A stretch of 64,000 bases of DNA from Rugalucina vietnamica (taxonomy: Eukaryota; Mollusca; Bivalvia; Lucinida; Lucinidae): positions 2,148,006 to 2,212,005 of the forward strand of contig OZ024877.1 in NCBI GenBank assembly GCA_964017185.1. Direction: 5' to 3'. Shown here piece after piece: positions 1 through 10,894 of the stretch. A program made the position numbers and the translations under genes. Position 1 is the first letter of the stretch. Every line of letters starts with the position of its first letter. The notes beneath the pieces were generated by a model that was not told where the DNA came from, did not search any database, and saw nothing but the letters and a program-made list of their open reading frames with translations.

Positions 1-70
1 CGCGTCATAGTTGCTAAATCACATGACAAAATATAGCTGGAAATCCAACTGTCAATGCATGGTATGATTT

Positions 71-298
71 GAGCCATCGCGCAAGAAAAAAAAAAATTTG
101 GTTTCCGACCAGTGTGACACAACCTGACCTTTATTGTCACAAAATCAAGCTAGTAGCTTGAATTTTATGTTTACATAAAAGAGGAATACGACTACCCATG
201 AAGTGAAAACAAAAGCGCTGATCAGCTGTGCAGTTACTGCACAGCTGATCTGTGTCTTTGTTTTCGAATATGCTGATTGTTGGTTTTATGGTGCAGCT
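71..298 (-). mobile_element. R3 hairpin MITE, copy 1
   Basis: This is a short non-coding element with imperfect terminal inverted repeats (GAGCC..GAAAA...TTGGTTT at the left, ATTGTTGGTTTTATGGTGC at the right) and a central hairpin around 218-252 (GATCAGCTGTGCAGTTACTGCACAGCTGATC-type palindrome). It matches in reverse the copies at 10658, 41309 and 55930. The poly-A run at 88-98 is a local expansion. Confidence 0.6.
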
Positions 299-729
299 TT
301 TCTAATTTGCTTCTAAATATGGATTTCACTAACTTAGAAAATGACACAATTAACGACCCATAATGAAATACACCGTTATTGAAAATATTGTGCATGATCC
401 CAAAAAAACTTCAAATTAAGTCTACCCAGACTGTAATTGCACATAGGAATCAAACATGCTTTTCATGCATTAACGCTTGGCCGCTTGCCGATGCTCGAGG
501 GAAATGTTTAAAATCCGAGGCATTCAAACTGTTTCCAAGAGCTCGATAAACGAAAATGCATGTTTGATCGTTATTCTTGCACCAAAAAACCGAGCATTTT
601 CTTGAGTATCTGCTATATTGTTTACGGAACACAGTGACGTCACGTCGCAAGAATACCCCTCCTCAGTTTCCTGCAATTTCCGGTTGAATATCTTTTAATG
701 GTTACGAAAATAAAATGAAACTTTGTCTG
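299..729. other. No gene seen
   Basis: No conserved exon, RNA gene or recognised repeat is visible. The stretch is AT-rich. A short minus-strand open frame at 450-650 has no recognisable domain. Confidence 0.5.
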
Positions 730-732
730 TTA

Positions 733-1371
733 AACAGCAGTCACACATTAGCGTATAAGCCAAACGCGCGCCGGGCGTGTTGACAAAAATGTAAAAGGAG
801 CACGTCGGAGACACGTTAGAAGCACGTTACACGCGCGTTTTGTACGCTTGGCGTACGCTTGGTGCACGTTGATATACGTCGCTGTAAGTCGCTGCGCGCT
901 CCAGGCGCGTTTGGGTACAAAAAAACTTTTAAACATGCTAAGCTGAATTTTCTGGAAGCTCAGGGTGTCCCGGGCGCGTGTCTTATACGTTTCGAATAAG
1001 TTCCACGCGCGTTACAGACGCGTTGAATACGCTTCGAACGCGTTCGGCGCACGTTTGAGGCACGTCAGTGTACGCTGCATGTGCGTTCCGATTTTATGAG
1101 ATATTGCTGTAGTACTGTGCCCCAAGCGTGTGTGAGACGCGCGTTGAACGTTTGTTGCGCGCCTGTAGCGCGTGCATAGCGTGTTTGGGACGTAACACAA
1201 ACGTACTCCAAAACTTTGAGATTTTTTATACGTCCGGCACACGCCTCAGTCACGCGCTACTGTGTGACTGCTAAAGCGATTAATTTTTATACGTCCAAAA
1301 TTTTCAGCGTGTTGAAATTTTTCATACGCCCGGCGCGCGTTTGTGTTATACGCTACAGTATGACTGCTGTT
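733..1371. mobile_element. TIR element with CG-motif arrays (element 1)
   Basis: The two ends are inverted copies over about 48 bp (AACAGCAGTCACACATTAGC at the left; the right end reads the same inverted with a few changes), flanked by TTA on both sides (730-732 and 1372-1374). The interior is packed with ACGCGCGTT/TACGC-type motifs in both orientations and has no coding capacity. A TTA target duplication fits the PIF/Harbinger superfamily, but no transposase is present, so the class is inferred. Open frames here are by-products of the motif array. An internal TIR-like end lies near 1252-1276. Confidence 0.75.
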
Positions 1372-1510
1372 TTATCAAAATGACAACCACCGAAATTTTT
1401 TTTATGTTGTTCACGACCCGAACCAGAAAATATGTCGTGTGTTTGCTGAATTTTCGTTCGTTTCGCTGTTCGGTAACGATAAGACCTGAAAAATATAAAT
1501 TAAAAATTAT

Positions 1511-2845
1511 CTAATACACGGCTAACAAACCTTTAAATGCGTAACCGCGGTTAAGAAAAGAAATCCGATTCACGTCCTTCCGGTTTCGCAACAGATGACC
1601 AACAAAAGGTAAACAAACTTTTGCAGCTCGTGTTTCCGAGTAAAATATTTTGATTCGAAGACAGATATTATAATTCTCTCAATGCTATTTTATTAGTTGG
1701 ACATTGCTATATTTGGACCCCAAAGGATTTCCAGAAACTTTTCTTGATAATCATGATTTTTATTCCCTACCCCAAAACACATGTTGGGATTGCATTGTAC
1801 ACGATGAAAATGTGGGTCAGTCGCAGGGATATTTTTAGATTTCCGCTCATTACGTCCATATTATTGGAAAGCAATACAGCGTGCTGATGATTTTAACATT
1901 GTGTGAGGTCTGTTGACAGTTTTGTTGCCTCTGGCCACTGCATTCTATACATATGTGGTTAAAAGCTGTGTCAACATTTCGGTTACGAATTTAATCATTA
2001 GAATGATAGCAATATAATCATTATAAAACGCATGTATTAAAGTTTTTGTTTTTGTTAATAGTTTTACGCTGAAGTTTTAATTGTCACATTCTCTCGTCCT
2101 CTCTTAATAGGTGCTAACTCAAATTGGTGTGTTTGTGATATTTGCAGTGAAAATGTTTGATATAAAATAATACAAACTGTCTATACAATAGTTCACATGC
2201 ATGATATTCCTGTTCATGAAGACGATTTTACAGCATTCTTTATACTTTAATTTATTTTTTCCTGGTTTTATGTCATTCAAAACGCTTTACAGGGAAAATA
2301 AATACCATAACTTGAACCAGTAGAGGTTTTCAAACGTATCATGAAATATATCCTTCATATTTTAATGATTAAATGCGTAGCCATCTTTTCCTTCCCTTCA
2401 AATCGGTAATGCCGGGCATTAACACAACGAAATACTGGCACAGACATCATTTGCAATTTAGTTAATATATATTTGTAAATTTGTCGTGGAACAAATCACT
2501 AATATTTGATATTTACCAGCAAATTGTCCAATTTTTTAATTGTATTTCGCCGACTTTGGTCGTATTGTAACACCAGGTTCGAAGAAGGGAATAAATAACT
2601 CACAGACCATCAAATTATTTTGCGAGCTACTTTGGTGCTGACTTACACTACTAAATAAGTGACAAAATAGCATTCATACATAATCGATATATTTCTGTAC
2701 TAAAATATAATCATCAGTCGATCGTAGTAGTGTATGTTTTGTTTACCTTTTTGGGGTCTTCATATGCGGAACCGGAAGGGCATGAATCGGATTTTCTTTC
2801 TTAACCGGCGGTTACGCATTTAAAGGTTTGTTAGCCGTGTAATAG
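1511..2845. mobile_element. Fold-back element, 1.3 kb
   Basis: The left 110 bp (ACACGGCTAACAAACCTTTA and onward) recurs inverted at 2735-2845 with a few mismatches, including a shared block related to GCGTAACCGCGGTTAAG. The interior is AT-rich and non-coding. AAT lies on both sides of the ACACGGC ends, a possible 3-bp target duplication. Confidence 0.65.
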
Positions 2846-2998
2846 CTATATCTCTGTAAACAAATGCACGGGGTGCGTGTTCTCCGCAACTTTTTTTCGG
2901 ATGGTCGATCAAGCCAGATATATTGGTAAGTCTAGGGCCAAGCAGCCAGGTTCATGCAATTACATTAAGACGGATATGTTTGGTGGTTCAGCAAGCGC

Positions 2999-3000
<2 letters not shown>

Positions 3001-3047
<47 letters not shown>

Positions 3048-3050
3048 AGA
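3001..3050. repeat. (GA)n microsatellite
   Basis: About 20 consecutive GA units are followed by GGGAGA interruptions. Confidence 0.95.
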
Positions 3051-3154
3051 TCCGTTGTACGTACTACTCGAAGTTATAAATATGAATTACATTTCTGACT
3101 TTTCAAATTGTTAAGAAGAAAAAGGTAATACATGTACCAAATCGAAGAGTAGGA

Positions 3155-3305
3155 AAGGCGTGTTCCATCTGGGGCTATTCTGTTTGCTTGGAGGAATTTT
3201 ATCGAAAAACAAAAATCAAAATCACCCCTGATGTCCCTAATAATGAAAGTGGACTGACCCAAATGAAAATGATGGAAAATCCATTCGTCAAATATGGGTT
3301 AAATA
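3155..3305. repeat. Dispersed repeat shared with 18.0 kb
   Basis: The stretch from TTCCATCTGGGGCTATTC to AAATATGGGTTAAAT closely matches 18020-18182 (about 150 bp, same orientation). No coding potential or terminal repeats were recognised. Confidence 0.6.
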
Positions 3306-3399
3306 CCAACCAATTTACCAGGCGGAAAAAAAATGGACAATGCAAGACATCATAAAACAATAACAGAACACACGAACATACGTGTATATATGATGCAGG

Positions 3400-3615
3400 A
3401 CCAGACCCGAGGTTATAAAACTTTTTTCAAGCTCAGCTCAGCTGAGCATGCAATCTCAACTGCTCATAAATGTTGAAGTAGTCAAAATTAGTGGAAAATT
3501 CAGGTTCAATACTCAATAGCTAGTAATTTATCCTGCTCATAAATGTTAAAATGCCAACAACAGTTTGATATTTATTAGCAGGATAAATTTGAGTCTCAGC
3601 TGATGGTCTTGGGCA
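3400..3615. mobile_element. Partial palindromic element (relative of the 60.4 kb copy)
   Basis: It starts with CCGAGGTTATAAAACTTTTT and contains CAGCTCAGCTGAGC, GTGGAAAATTCAGGTTCA and TTTATCCTGCTCATAA blocks that also occur in the complete copy at 60445-60749. The second terminus is not present. Confidence 0.6.
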
Positions 3616-3935
3616 AAACACATTAACGCAACTATTCTCAACTGTTAGTCAAGCAAATTATAGAGGAATTCGCTGTGCGCTAATCTTAGTTATCAATAAC
3701 TAATTACTTATTCAAGAAACTATAAAATCCATATGATGTCGACCAAATGCAAATTCATTGACAATCCTTATTTTTAAGGTATGGTCAAATAAATCTATCC
3801 CCCTGAACTACAGTTTAATAAAGCAAACAACACAGATACCGAAGCCCCCTTTTTAGTCTTACATCTTTCTTTTGCAAATGGATTTGTTTCTTCTAAAATT
3901 TATGATTAACGCGATGACTGATTTTGATATAGTAA

Positions 3936-6145
3936 GGTACAAGTAGGCAAAGACCAGGAAAAGGCGCAATGAGCAAAAGATTCCCACTCTAAAAGCCCGA
4001 GGTGGGAAAAAAAACAAACTAACAATCAGGTACCTATACCATGAAAACATTTCGTAAGCCGAATGAGCAGCTATTTTTCCAATAGGTGGCCACACAGTTA
4101 CCTTAACTTAACTAAAAATATGAAAACATACATAAGGCGCCAACATCACAAAAATATTAAACACCAAGACATAAAACATAAAGAACCACCACAGAAGTAT
4201 CGACTTGGAACGATCAGTAACAAAAAGTTACTGGCGGGCTTAAATCGATTTTACACGGCCGTAACCTCACCCTCAGCTTCTGCAGTGGTTCATAACATTT
4301 AGTTAGTTCTTCTTCGGTCCTCGTGGTGAATCTCTAACTAGTCAATGAATCATCAAGAACAAACAAAAAAAATCATGATAAACATCCTGATGAATCAAAA
4401 ACCAGGACTCGCAGATTCAGTAAGCTGCCCGACGATGGAGATCCCTGGGCGCCGAATAACTTACTAACTCCGGAGCAAAAGAAAAACATCAGTTGGACCC
4501 CGGTGGGCCAAGCAACAGACAAGAAGCTCCGGCCCCAACCAACTAAAATGAATAGCTTTAAGTCGGGGCCATCATAGAGTCAGACGCCCGACCCACCGGC
4601 GTGCAATTAAAGAAGGCAGCGTAGTTATCAACCATGATTGGGTTAAAAACTAAGCATGCAGACTGTCGCATAACATTCAAATTATAACCTATACGTCTGT
4701 AACGTGTTATGATTTTTCCAAACTGAAAAGAAAAATCATTACTTCCTATAAGTTTCTTGAATTTGTAAACCAAGTCACCATAAAATTCTGGTTCCGAAAG
4801 GCCCTCATTTAAAAGCGTCTTTAACTTTAAACTTTCCGTTTTTGGATGGTGCCATTCCTCGCCGTGCTTCGTATGGTGTATAAATTTCGCAACTTATTAG
4901 GCTTGCTAGAGTCTGCAGTCATGTTGCGGACTTCAATGCACGAAATAAATGTTTAACAGCCAAACTTCTCCAACAGGCTATCCGTATCATAAACTTCGAA
5001 AAACATTTTTTCTAAATTTTATCGCAGACACTATGAATTTATTTCCAAATTTAATGTTGGGCTCAAGACCCTTTTACGTGAGGGCCTTTCGGGACCAGTA
5101 TTTCATGGTGACTTGGTTTTCAAATGTAAGAAACTTATAGGAAGGACGGATTTTTCTTTTCAATTTTCAATTCAGAAAAATCGTTACATGTTACAGATGT
5201 ATAGGATATATTATGCGACAGTCTGCATGCTTAGTTTTTAACCCAATCATGGTTGATAATTATGCTGCCTTCTTTAATTGCACGTCGGGCGTCAGACTCT
5301 ATTATGGCCCCGACATAAAGCTATTCATTTTAGTTGGTTGGGGCCGGAGCTTCTTGTCTCTTGTTTGGCCCACCGGGGCTCAACTGGTGTTTTTCTTTTG
5401 CTCCGGAGTTAGTAAGTTATTGCGCGCCCAGGGATCTCCATCGTCGGGCAGCTGTGTGTCCTCGTTATTGATTCATCATGGAGTTTATCATGATTTATTT
5501 GTTTGTCCATAATGATTCATTGACTAGTTAGAGATTCGCCACGAGGACCGAACAACTAACTCAATGTTGTGAACCACTGCAGAAGCTGAGGGTGGGGTTA
5601 GGTACCTGTAAAAGCGGTTTAAGCCCCCCAGTAATTTTAATACTGATCGTTCCAAGGCGATACTTCTGTGCTGTTTCTTATTGTTTTATGTCTTGGTGTT
5701 TAAAGTATTTAACCTTTTGGCGCCTTATGTATGTTATCATATTTTAGATAAGTTAGGGTAACTGAGTGGCCACCTATAGGGAAAATAGCTGCTCAGTAAC
5801 CAGTTACTTTGTGTTACTGATCGTTCCAAGGCGATACTTCTGTGGTGGCCAGTAACTTTGTGTTACTGATCGTTCCAAGGCGATACTTCTGTGGTCGTTC
5901 TTTTTGTTTTATGTCTTGGTGTTTAAAATTTTTTCGCTGTTGGCGCCTTAAGTATGTTTTCATATTTTTAGTTAAGTTTAGGTAACTGAGTGACCACCTA
6001 TTGGGAAAATAGCTGCTCATTCGGCTTACGGTATGTTTTCATGGTTAAAGTACCTGGTTGTTAGTTTGTTTTTTTCCCACCTCGGTTTTTGGAGTGGGAA
6101 TCTTTTTCTGATTGCGCCTTTTCCTGATCTTTGCCTACTTGTACC
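3936..6145. mobile_element. T1 family, long fold-back copy (2.2 kb)
   Basis: The left arm starts GGTACAAGTAGGCAAAGACC and runs to about 4825. The same sequence returns inverted from about 5065 to 6145, ending CTTTGCCTACTTGTACC. The two arms meet across about 240 bp of single-copy sequence. Shared landmarks in both arms include TAGGTGGCCAC, GGAACGATCAGTAA, CTTCTGCAGTGGTTCA, CCCGACGATGGAGATCCC and CATGATTGGGTTAAAAACTA. No transposase frame is visible, so this is a non-autonomous fold-back element. The right arm has a local duplication near 5793-5900. Confidence 0.8.
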
Positions 6146-6149
6146 TGTC

Positions 6150-6470
6150 CATTCGGCTTACGATATGTTTTCATGGTATAAGTACCTGATTGTAAATTTG
6201 GTTTTTTCCCACCTCGGTATTTGGAGTGGGAATCTTTTTTCTGATTGATCCTTTTCCTGATTGTTGCCTACTTGTACCTTTTCATCTTTTTAGTTGAGTG
6301 GCCGCCTGTTGGGAAATAATTGCTCACTCGGCTTACAATATGTTTTCTTAGTACAAGTATCTAATTGTCAATTTATTTTTTTTTTCCCAATTCGGTTTTA
6401 AGAATGGAAATTTCTTTCTGATTGCGCCTTTTTTCTGATCATTGCCTACTTGTACCTTTTTCTGTACAAA
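6150..6470 (-). mobile_element. T1 terminal fragments (two, inverted)
   Basis: Two further T1 ends lie in the reverse orientation directly after the long copy (about 6150-6285 and 6290-6465). Each finishes with the TTGCCTACTTGTACCTTTT end. Confidence 0.75.
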
Positions 6471-7024
6471 ATCGCTATCATTTGTGTTCCTTTCATTTAA
6501 AAGGTTAGTTACCATATTTTTAAATGAAAGGTGGGCTCGAGATGACCGTAAAGTTAAGAAACTGTTAAGTTGTCACCGCAACTTGAGGTCCGTTTCAGTT
6601 TATTCACCATCATCTCTGAGAGATACTTAAGTCGATTTTAAGCTTAAGATGGCATTGATTTACCAACCCCGGAAGTAATCAGAAGTACATGCCGTAATAA
6701 AACGTGAGACACACCGCCGTTCAGACGTGAGTGTGTCATTAAACACGTTCATCTTGCAAATCTCAATTCCAAACTTCGACAAAAATCGTTATTATCATAA
6801 AAAAAGGTTTTCTTTTTGCACAATATATTGCAATACTTGTTGTATTACACGGAAGTATTGATAAAAGTGTGTTAAACCAAGATACAGGCCACGTGTCGTT
6901 GACCGGTCAATGATGTATTTGGGATTTTTTATCATTTTAAGTGTACACAATTAGTGCAACATTATCACAAACGGTTGCTATTAATATTTGGACCGTCTGA
7001 AAGTGTGGGTGAGTGTATATCAAG

Positions 7025-7133
7025 ATGTCTACTATGATGTCTACCAAGGATTATGACGAGTGTGAGAAATTGTACTGTGGAACATGGTCATTAGAATGGG
7101 AAGAAAACGTGGACGAATTTTTAAACATTTCTG
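7025..7133 (+). CDS. Copy A exon 1
   Basis: It encodes 36 residues plus one base (phase 1) and ends TCTG before GTGAGT. It contains Y-D-E-C-E-K-L-Y-C-G-T-W, the family's N-terminal signature. ATG choices are 7025, 7034 and 7037. Confidence 0.75.
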
Positions 7134-10100
7134 GTGAGTTTGCTTTGACCACAGCGGTACTTATATTGTGCTCAAATGTTCTCTGGTGTCATCTTCGTGT
7201 AGTTTTTTGTATTTTATGTGCGGATTAATATATTTAGTTAACCTGTTCATAGTTTCTTGCTAAATCAAAATGGGGAAACAACTGAAAATATAACAGAAGA
7301 GGAGATTTTACCATTCATCCAAAAAATAAAAATTCAAAATCCATACAGAATCTCCTCCACTATCAAGAAGAAGAAGAAGAAGAAGAAGAAGAAACTATGG
7401 ACTCCTTCCTGATCAACATTTTCGTACACTGTATTTAATATACATGTACTCGTGTGTTCCTTGTATTTTGAAGGTATGCCTGAGCAAATGGCGTCCTTCT
7501 TTCGTGATGAGAAGCTATTTAGCATAAAGAGAGATGGTACCACTTTTGTTGAGACTATGAAGATAGATGGAGTCGACACAGAAATAAGACTACCACCATT
7601 CGACAACGAAATTGAATGGAAAGACAAGGACCAAGACCCAATATTCCATGTCAAGGTACAAGAATGCGTTTCTTTGAAAATGTCAACAATGTACGACTAT
7701 GTATACTGAAAAAAAAAAATAAAATTCCAGAATATATGCAAAGAGATATGCGTTAAGCCTAAAATCACAAGGTTTTGGAATTAATGTACATGTAAATCTA
7801 TATTTGAGCCGCGTCATGACAAAAACCAACAATTTGCGGTGGCCGCGAAGCTGATCAGCGCCTTAGTTTTCGCTACTCTGAAAGTACAATCCTTCTTTTT
7901 CTTAAATCCAAAATTTTAAGCTTCTAGCTTTCTTCTGTGGCTGTAAAAAGGTACAAGTAGGCAAAGATCAGGAAAAGGCGCAATCAGAAAAAGATTCCCA
8001 CTCCAAAAACCGAGGTGGGAAAAAACCAAACTAACAATCAGGTACTTATACCATGAAACATATCGTAAGCCGAATGAGCAGCTATTTTCCCAATAGGTGG
8101 CCACTCAGTTACCTTAACTTAACTAAAAATAAGAAAACATACATAAGGCGCCAACAGCACAAAAAATTTTAAACACCAAGACATAAAACAAAAAGAACCA
8201 CTACAGAAGTATCGACTTGGAACGATCAGTAACACAAAGTTACTGGCGGGCTTAAACCGGTTTTACAGGTACCTAACCTCACCCTCAGCTTCTGTAGTGG
8301 TTCAGTGATAAACAAGAAATAAGAAATCATATTAAGAAAATACTAAACATAGATACCAACGTTTAACATGAATAACGGAAAGCAGAGTGAGCAGCTATTG
8401 AAGGTATTAGGTGGTCACAGTGCTAGCTTGGACAAAACAAGTAAATGCAGAGGGCTAAGTGAACAGCCATTATATTCGGGTGGTCACAAAGCCATGCAAC
8501 ATGAAACTCGTAATTGGAATAACTTTGATAAGTGTGAACCAGAACAGCAGTACCGCCTTGGTACGGTCAGTTATAAAATAACTGGGGGGCTTAAACCGGT
8601 TTTACAGGTACCTAACCTCACCCTCAGCTTCTGCAGTGGTTCACAACATTTAGTTAGTTCTTCGGTCCTCGTGGTGAATCTCTAACTAGTCAATGAATCA
8701 TCAAGAACAAACAAATAAATCATGATAAACATCCTGATGAATCAAAAACCAGGACTCACAGATTGAGTAAAGCCCGATTTGTGTTGGACCTGTTCGAAAA
8801 AAGGAACAAGTAGGCAAAGATCAGGAAAAGGCTCAATCAGAAAATTGGTGGTTTTCTCATGGGGTGGCTCATTTATCACTGTATTTATCACTTGAATATC
8901 AGCCTTTTCACGCGAAGGAACATTTTTGAGATGGTCCATCACAAGAAAGCGTTCCAAGGCGATACTTCTGTTGTGGTTGCAAGAAAACGCTGCAGATATA
9001 AAAAGGAAATGTTTCCTGAAACGCCGTTAAGGGAAGAAGTATACCTCTTAGGCCCATCTAGTTGGTTTTTGTTAGAGCATACTTTAGGACTGTGTGTATT
9101 CGGTAATTTTCAAAGCTCTTTACATGTCAAAATGTATAACTAAAACATATCAAAACGTAAAAGCAGGCAATGATCAGGACTGAAATGGGACAATCAGAAA
9201 GAAACTCCCGCTGCATAAACGGAGGTGGGAAAAGACTAAAGTAATAATACATGTAGGGTCCCGGTTGTTCAAAACTTCGTTAGACTAACATCATCGTTAA
9301 GACCTTATCCCGTTCTTGAAGTAAAAATGCCAACTGCAAAGCAAAGGATTCTCACATTTTTCAACAAAAATAAATGTGTATTTGTAATGTAATGTTACCA
9401 TTTGAAATTTTAACGAATCTTTAACTAACGATGTCGTTAATTTTGAAAAACTGGGCACAGGTACTTATACTAAGAAAACATATCGTTAGCCGAGTGAGCA
9501 GCTGTTTCCCAATAGGCGGCCACTCAGTCACCCAAACTTAACTAAATACGAAAACATGCATAAGGTGCAAACAGCACACAAATTCGACGCCAAAGCAAAA
9601 AGCAATTAGAAACACTACAGAAGTAACGCCGTGGAACGATCAGTAAAATTACTGGGGGGCTTAAATTAGTTTTGCATGGCCATAACCTCACCGTTAGCTT
9701 CTGCAGTGGTACACAACATATAGTTAGTTGTTCGGTCCTCGTGGTGAATCTCTAACTAGCCAATGAATCATCAAGGAAAAAAATCATCATAACCACCATG
9801 ATGAAACAAAAACGAGGAGTCACAGATACAATAAGCTGAAAATGAAATGTAGCAGTAATGGGCCTTCTAGAAGAATGCTGAAAAATACTCGTATCGAACT
9901 TTGATTGATCGATTGTTGTTTTACTAAGACTGCAATCTGGTTTGGCTACGGTATACATGTTACTGCGTTTTACCTTTCAAAGAATGTTCCCTCTTCTATT
10001 ATTGCATTTTGCTTATTTATTACTTTTTGAGTATTTCCCACTTGAGTTTCAATTTATGTTGTTTGGTATCCAGTTAATTTTACAGTTGATTTCAGGTATT

Positions 10101-10209
10101 GGCATCTTTCAAGGACGGTGCTTGGTATACGAAATTTACGCCTTTAAAAGAGGACGGTTTTAAACCTCAAATAATCAAGTCTTGTGTAGAAGGAGATAAA
10201 TTTAATTTG
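7025..10209 (+). CDS. FABP-like lipid-binding protein, copy A (exons 1-3, terminal exon uncertain)
   Basis: Three exons read in frame: 7025-7133, 7474-7655 and 10096-10209, with GT donors and AG acceptors and intron phases 1 and 0, as in the intracellular lipid-binding protein family. Exon 1 carries the C-G-T-W motif at the barrel entry, exon 2 the E-I-E-W-K-D-K turn, exon 3 S-F-K-D-G-A-W. Proteins of this family carry fatty acids or retinoids in the cytosol within a ten-strand beta barrel. The start region holds a 12-nt duplication, giving ATGTCTACT then ATGATGTCTACC; the second ATG (7037) aligns with copy B. A clear fourth exon is missing; the best candidate is at 10561-10602. Intron 2 is full of R3 and T1 elements. 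It may be a functional gene with a divergent end or a truncated copy. Confidence 0.7.
7355..7396. repeat. (AAG)n microsatellite in copy A intron 1
   Basis: About nine AAG/GAA units lie about 80 bp before the exon 2 acceptor. Confidence 0.9.
7474..7655 (+). CDS. Copy A exon 2
   Basis: It starts GT-ATG-CCT after TTTTGAAG and ends GTC-AAG before GTACAA. It is 182 nt (2 + 60 codons) and encodes M-P-E-Q-M-A-S-F-F through I-F-H-V-K. It aligns along its whole length with exon 2 of copy B. Confidence 0.8.
7803..8876 (+). mobile_element. R3 MITE split by T1 insertions
   Basis: The left half of an R3 MITE (TGAGCCGCGTCATGACAAAA, 7803-7945) stops at GGCTGTAAAAA where a T1 copy begins. The right half (GTGTTGGACCTGTTCGAAAA ... 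TTTTCTCATGGGGTGGCTCA) resumes at about 8770-8876 and is itself cut by a 44-bp T1 end (8802-8845). The R3 element therefore pre-dates the T1 pieces. Confidence 0.65.
7948..8765 (+). mobile_element. T1 copies (two partial, same strand)
   Basis: The first runs from GGTACAAGTAGGCAAAGATC (7950) to the CTTCTGTAGTGGTTC block (about 8305). The second, from about 8480 to 8765, covers CCGCCTTGGTACGGTCAG to GACTCACAGATTGAG. Confidence 0.8.
9158..9835 (+). mobile_element. T1 copy carrying a nested MITE
   Basis: The T1 landmarks are in order (AGCAGGCAATGATCAGGA ... AATAAGCTGA) but are interrupted at 9256-9458 by an unrelated element. Confidence 0.7.
9256..9458. mobile_element. Nested MITE with CCCGGTTGTTCAAAA-type TIR
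   Basis: The left end GGTCCCGGTTGTTCAAAACT is matched inverted at the right end (TTTTGAAAAACTGGGCAC), and AACATCATCGTTAA is mirrored by TTAACTAACGATGTCG. About 200 bp, non-coding. The target duplication is unclear. Confidence 0.65.
10096..10209 (+). CDS. Copy A exon 3
   Basis: It starts after TTGATTTCAG and ends AAT-TTG before GTAAGA. It is 114 nt, 38 codons, phase 0 at both ends, with S-F-K-D-G-A-W and I-K-S-C-V-E-G-D. It aligns with exon 3 of copies B, D and E. Confidence 0.8.
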
Positions 10210-10560
10210 GTAAGAACTAGAACACACCCCGATAGTTTTAGGTATATATCATGTAATTTACTTTTGCTTTAGAATTTTCAAGCGTAAAATTAAAATATTC
10301 ATTTTAAATTTGGGAACCAAATTCTGCTCTATCCGTTATAAACAATAAATAAAGTTTAAACCAAATTATGAATAATTATGAAGCAAGAAAACGATTATTA
10401 CATATACTATATGGTTACCGTAGCAACATAGTGTTGTTAAGCGTAGTACTTTTTAGTATGCATCTTTTACATTTTATTGCAGCTGTGATAAAAAATAACC
10501 GCTCACAGTTGCGAATAATAATTAGTGTTTTCTTTTTTCTTTTAAAAATAAATTAAATAG

Positions 10561-10602
10561 GAAGAAATATTTTTACAAATACGTTTCACTATTTATGTGT
10601 AG
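10561..10602 (+). CDS. Candidate short exon 4 of copy A
   Basis: After a pyrimidine-rich stretch and TTAAATAG, a phase-0 frame reads E-E-I-F-L-Q-I-R-F-T-I-Y-V and stops. E-x-x-x-L-Q recalls the exon 4 start of copy C, but the V-P-G-I and R-x-F part is absent and the exon is six codons short. Either it is eroded or it is a coincidence. Confidence 0.25.
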   Translation, partial: EEIFLQIRFTIYV

Positions 10603-10657
10603 CTATGAGAATTGAAATTATTGAACAAACGTTTCATCGTGGTTTTTAATCATTAAT

Positions 10658-10891
10658 GAGCCGCCTCATGAGAAAACCAGCAATCTGCGTATGCGAAACC
10701 AAAGGCACAGATCAGCTTCGCGGTAACCGCGAAGCTGATCAGCGCCTTTGTTTTCGCTACTCGGATAGTACAATTCCTCCTCTACTTTACACCAACATTT
10801 CAAGCCTCTAGCCATCTTCTGTGCTTGTACAGGCTGGTTTGTGTCAGACCTGTTCGAAAACCACATTGTTGGTTTTCCCACGAGGCGGCGC
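10658..10891 (+). mobile_element. R3 hairpin MITE, copy at 10.7 kb
   Basis: The terminal repeats are inverted (GAGCCGCCTCATGAGAAAAC and GTTGGTTTTCCCACGAGGCG). The centre is a near-perfect palindrome (CAGCTTCGCGGTAACCGCGAAGCTG) flanked by inverted GCGAAA/TTTTCGC blocks. The reverse-strand open frame here is an artefact of the hairpin. Confidence 0.75.
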
Positions 10892-10894
10892 ATT

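Noticed and set aside
7013-7024. Upstream extension of copy A before ATG 7025
   Set aside because: The frame opens there without an ATG, and siblings start at the position of 7025/7037.
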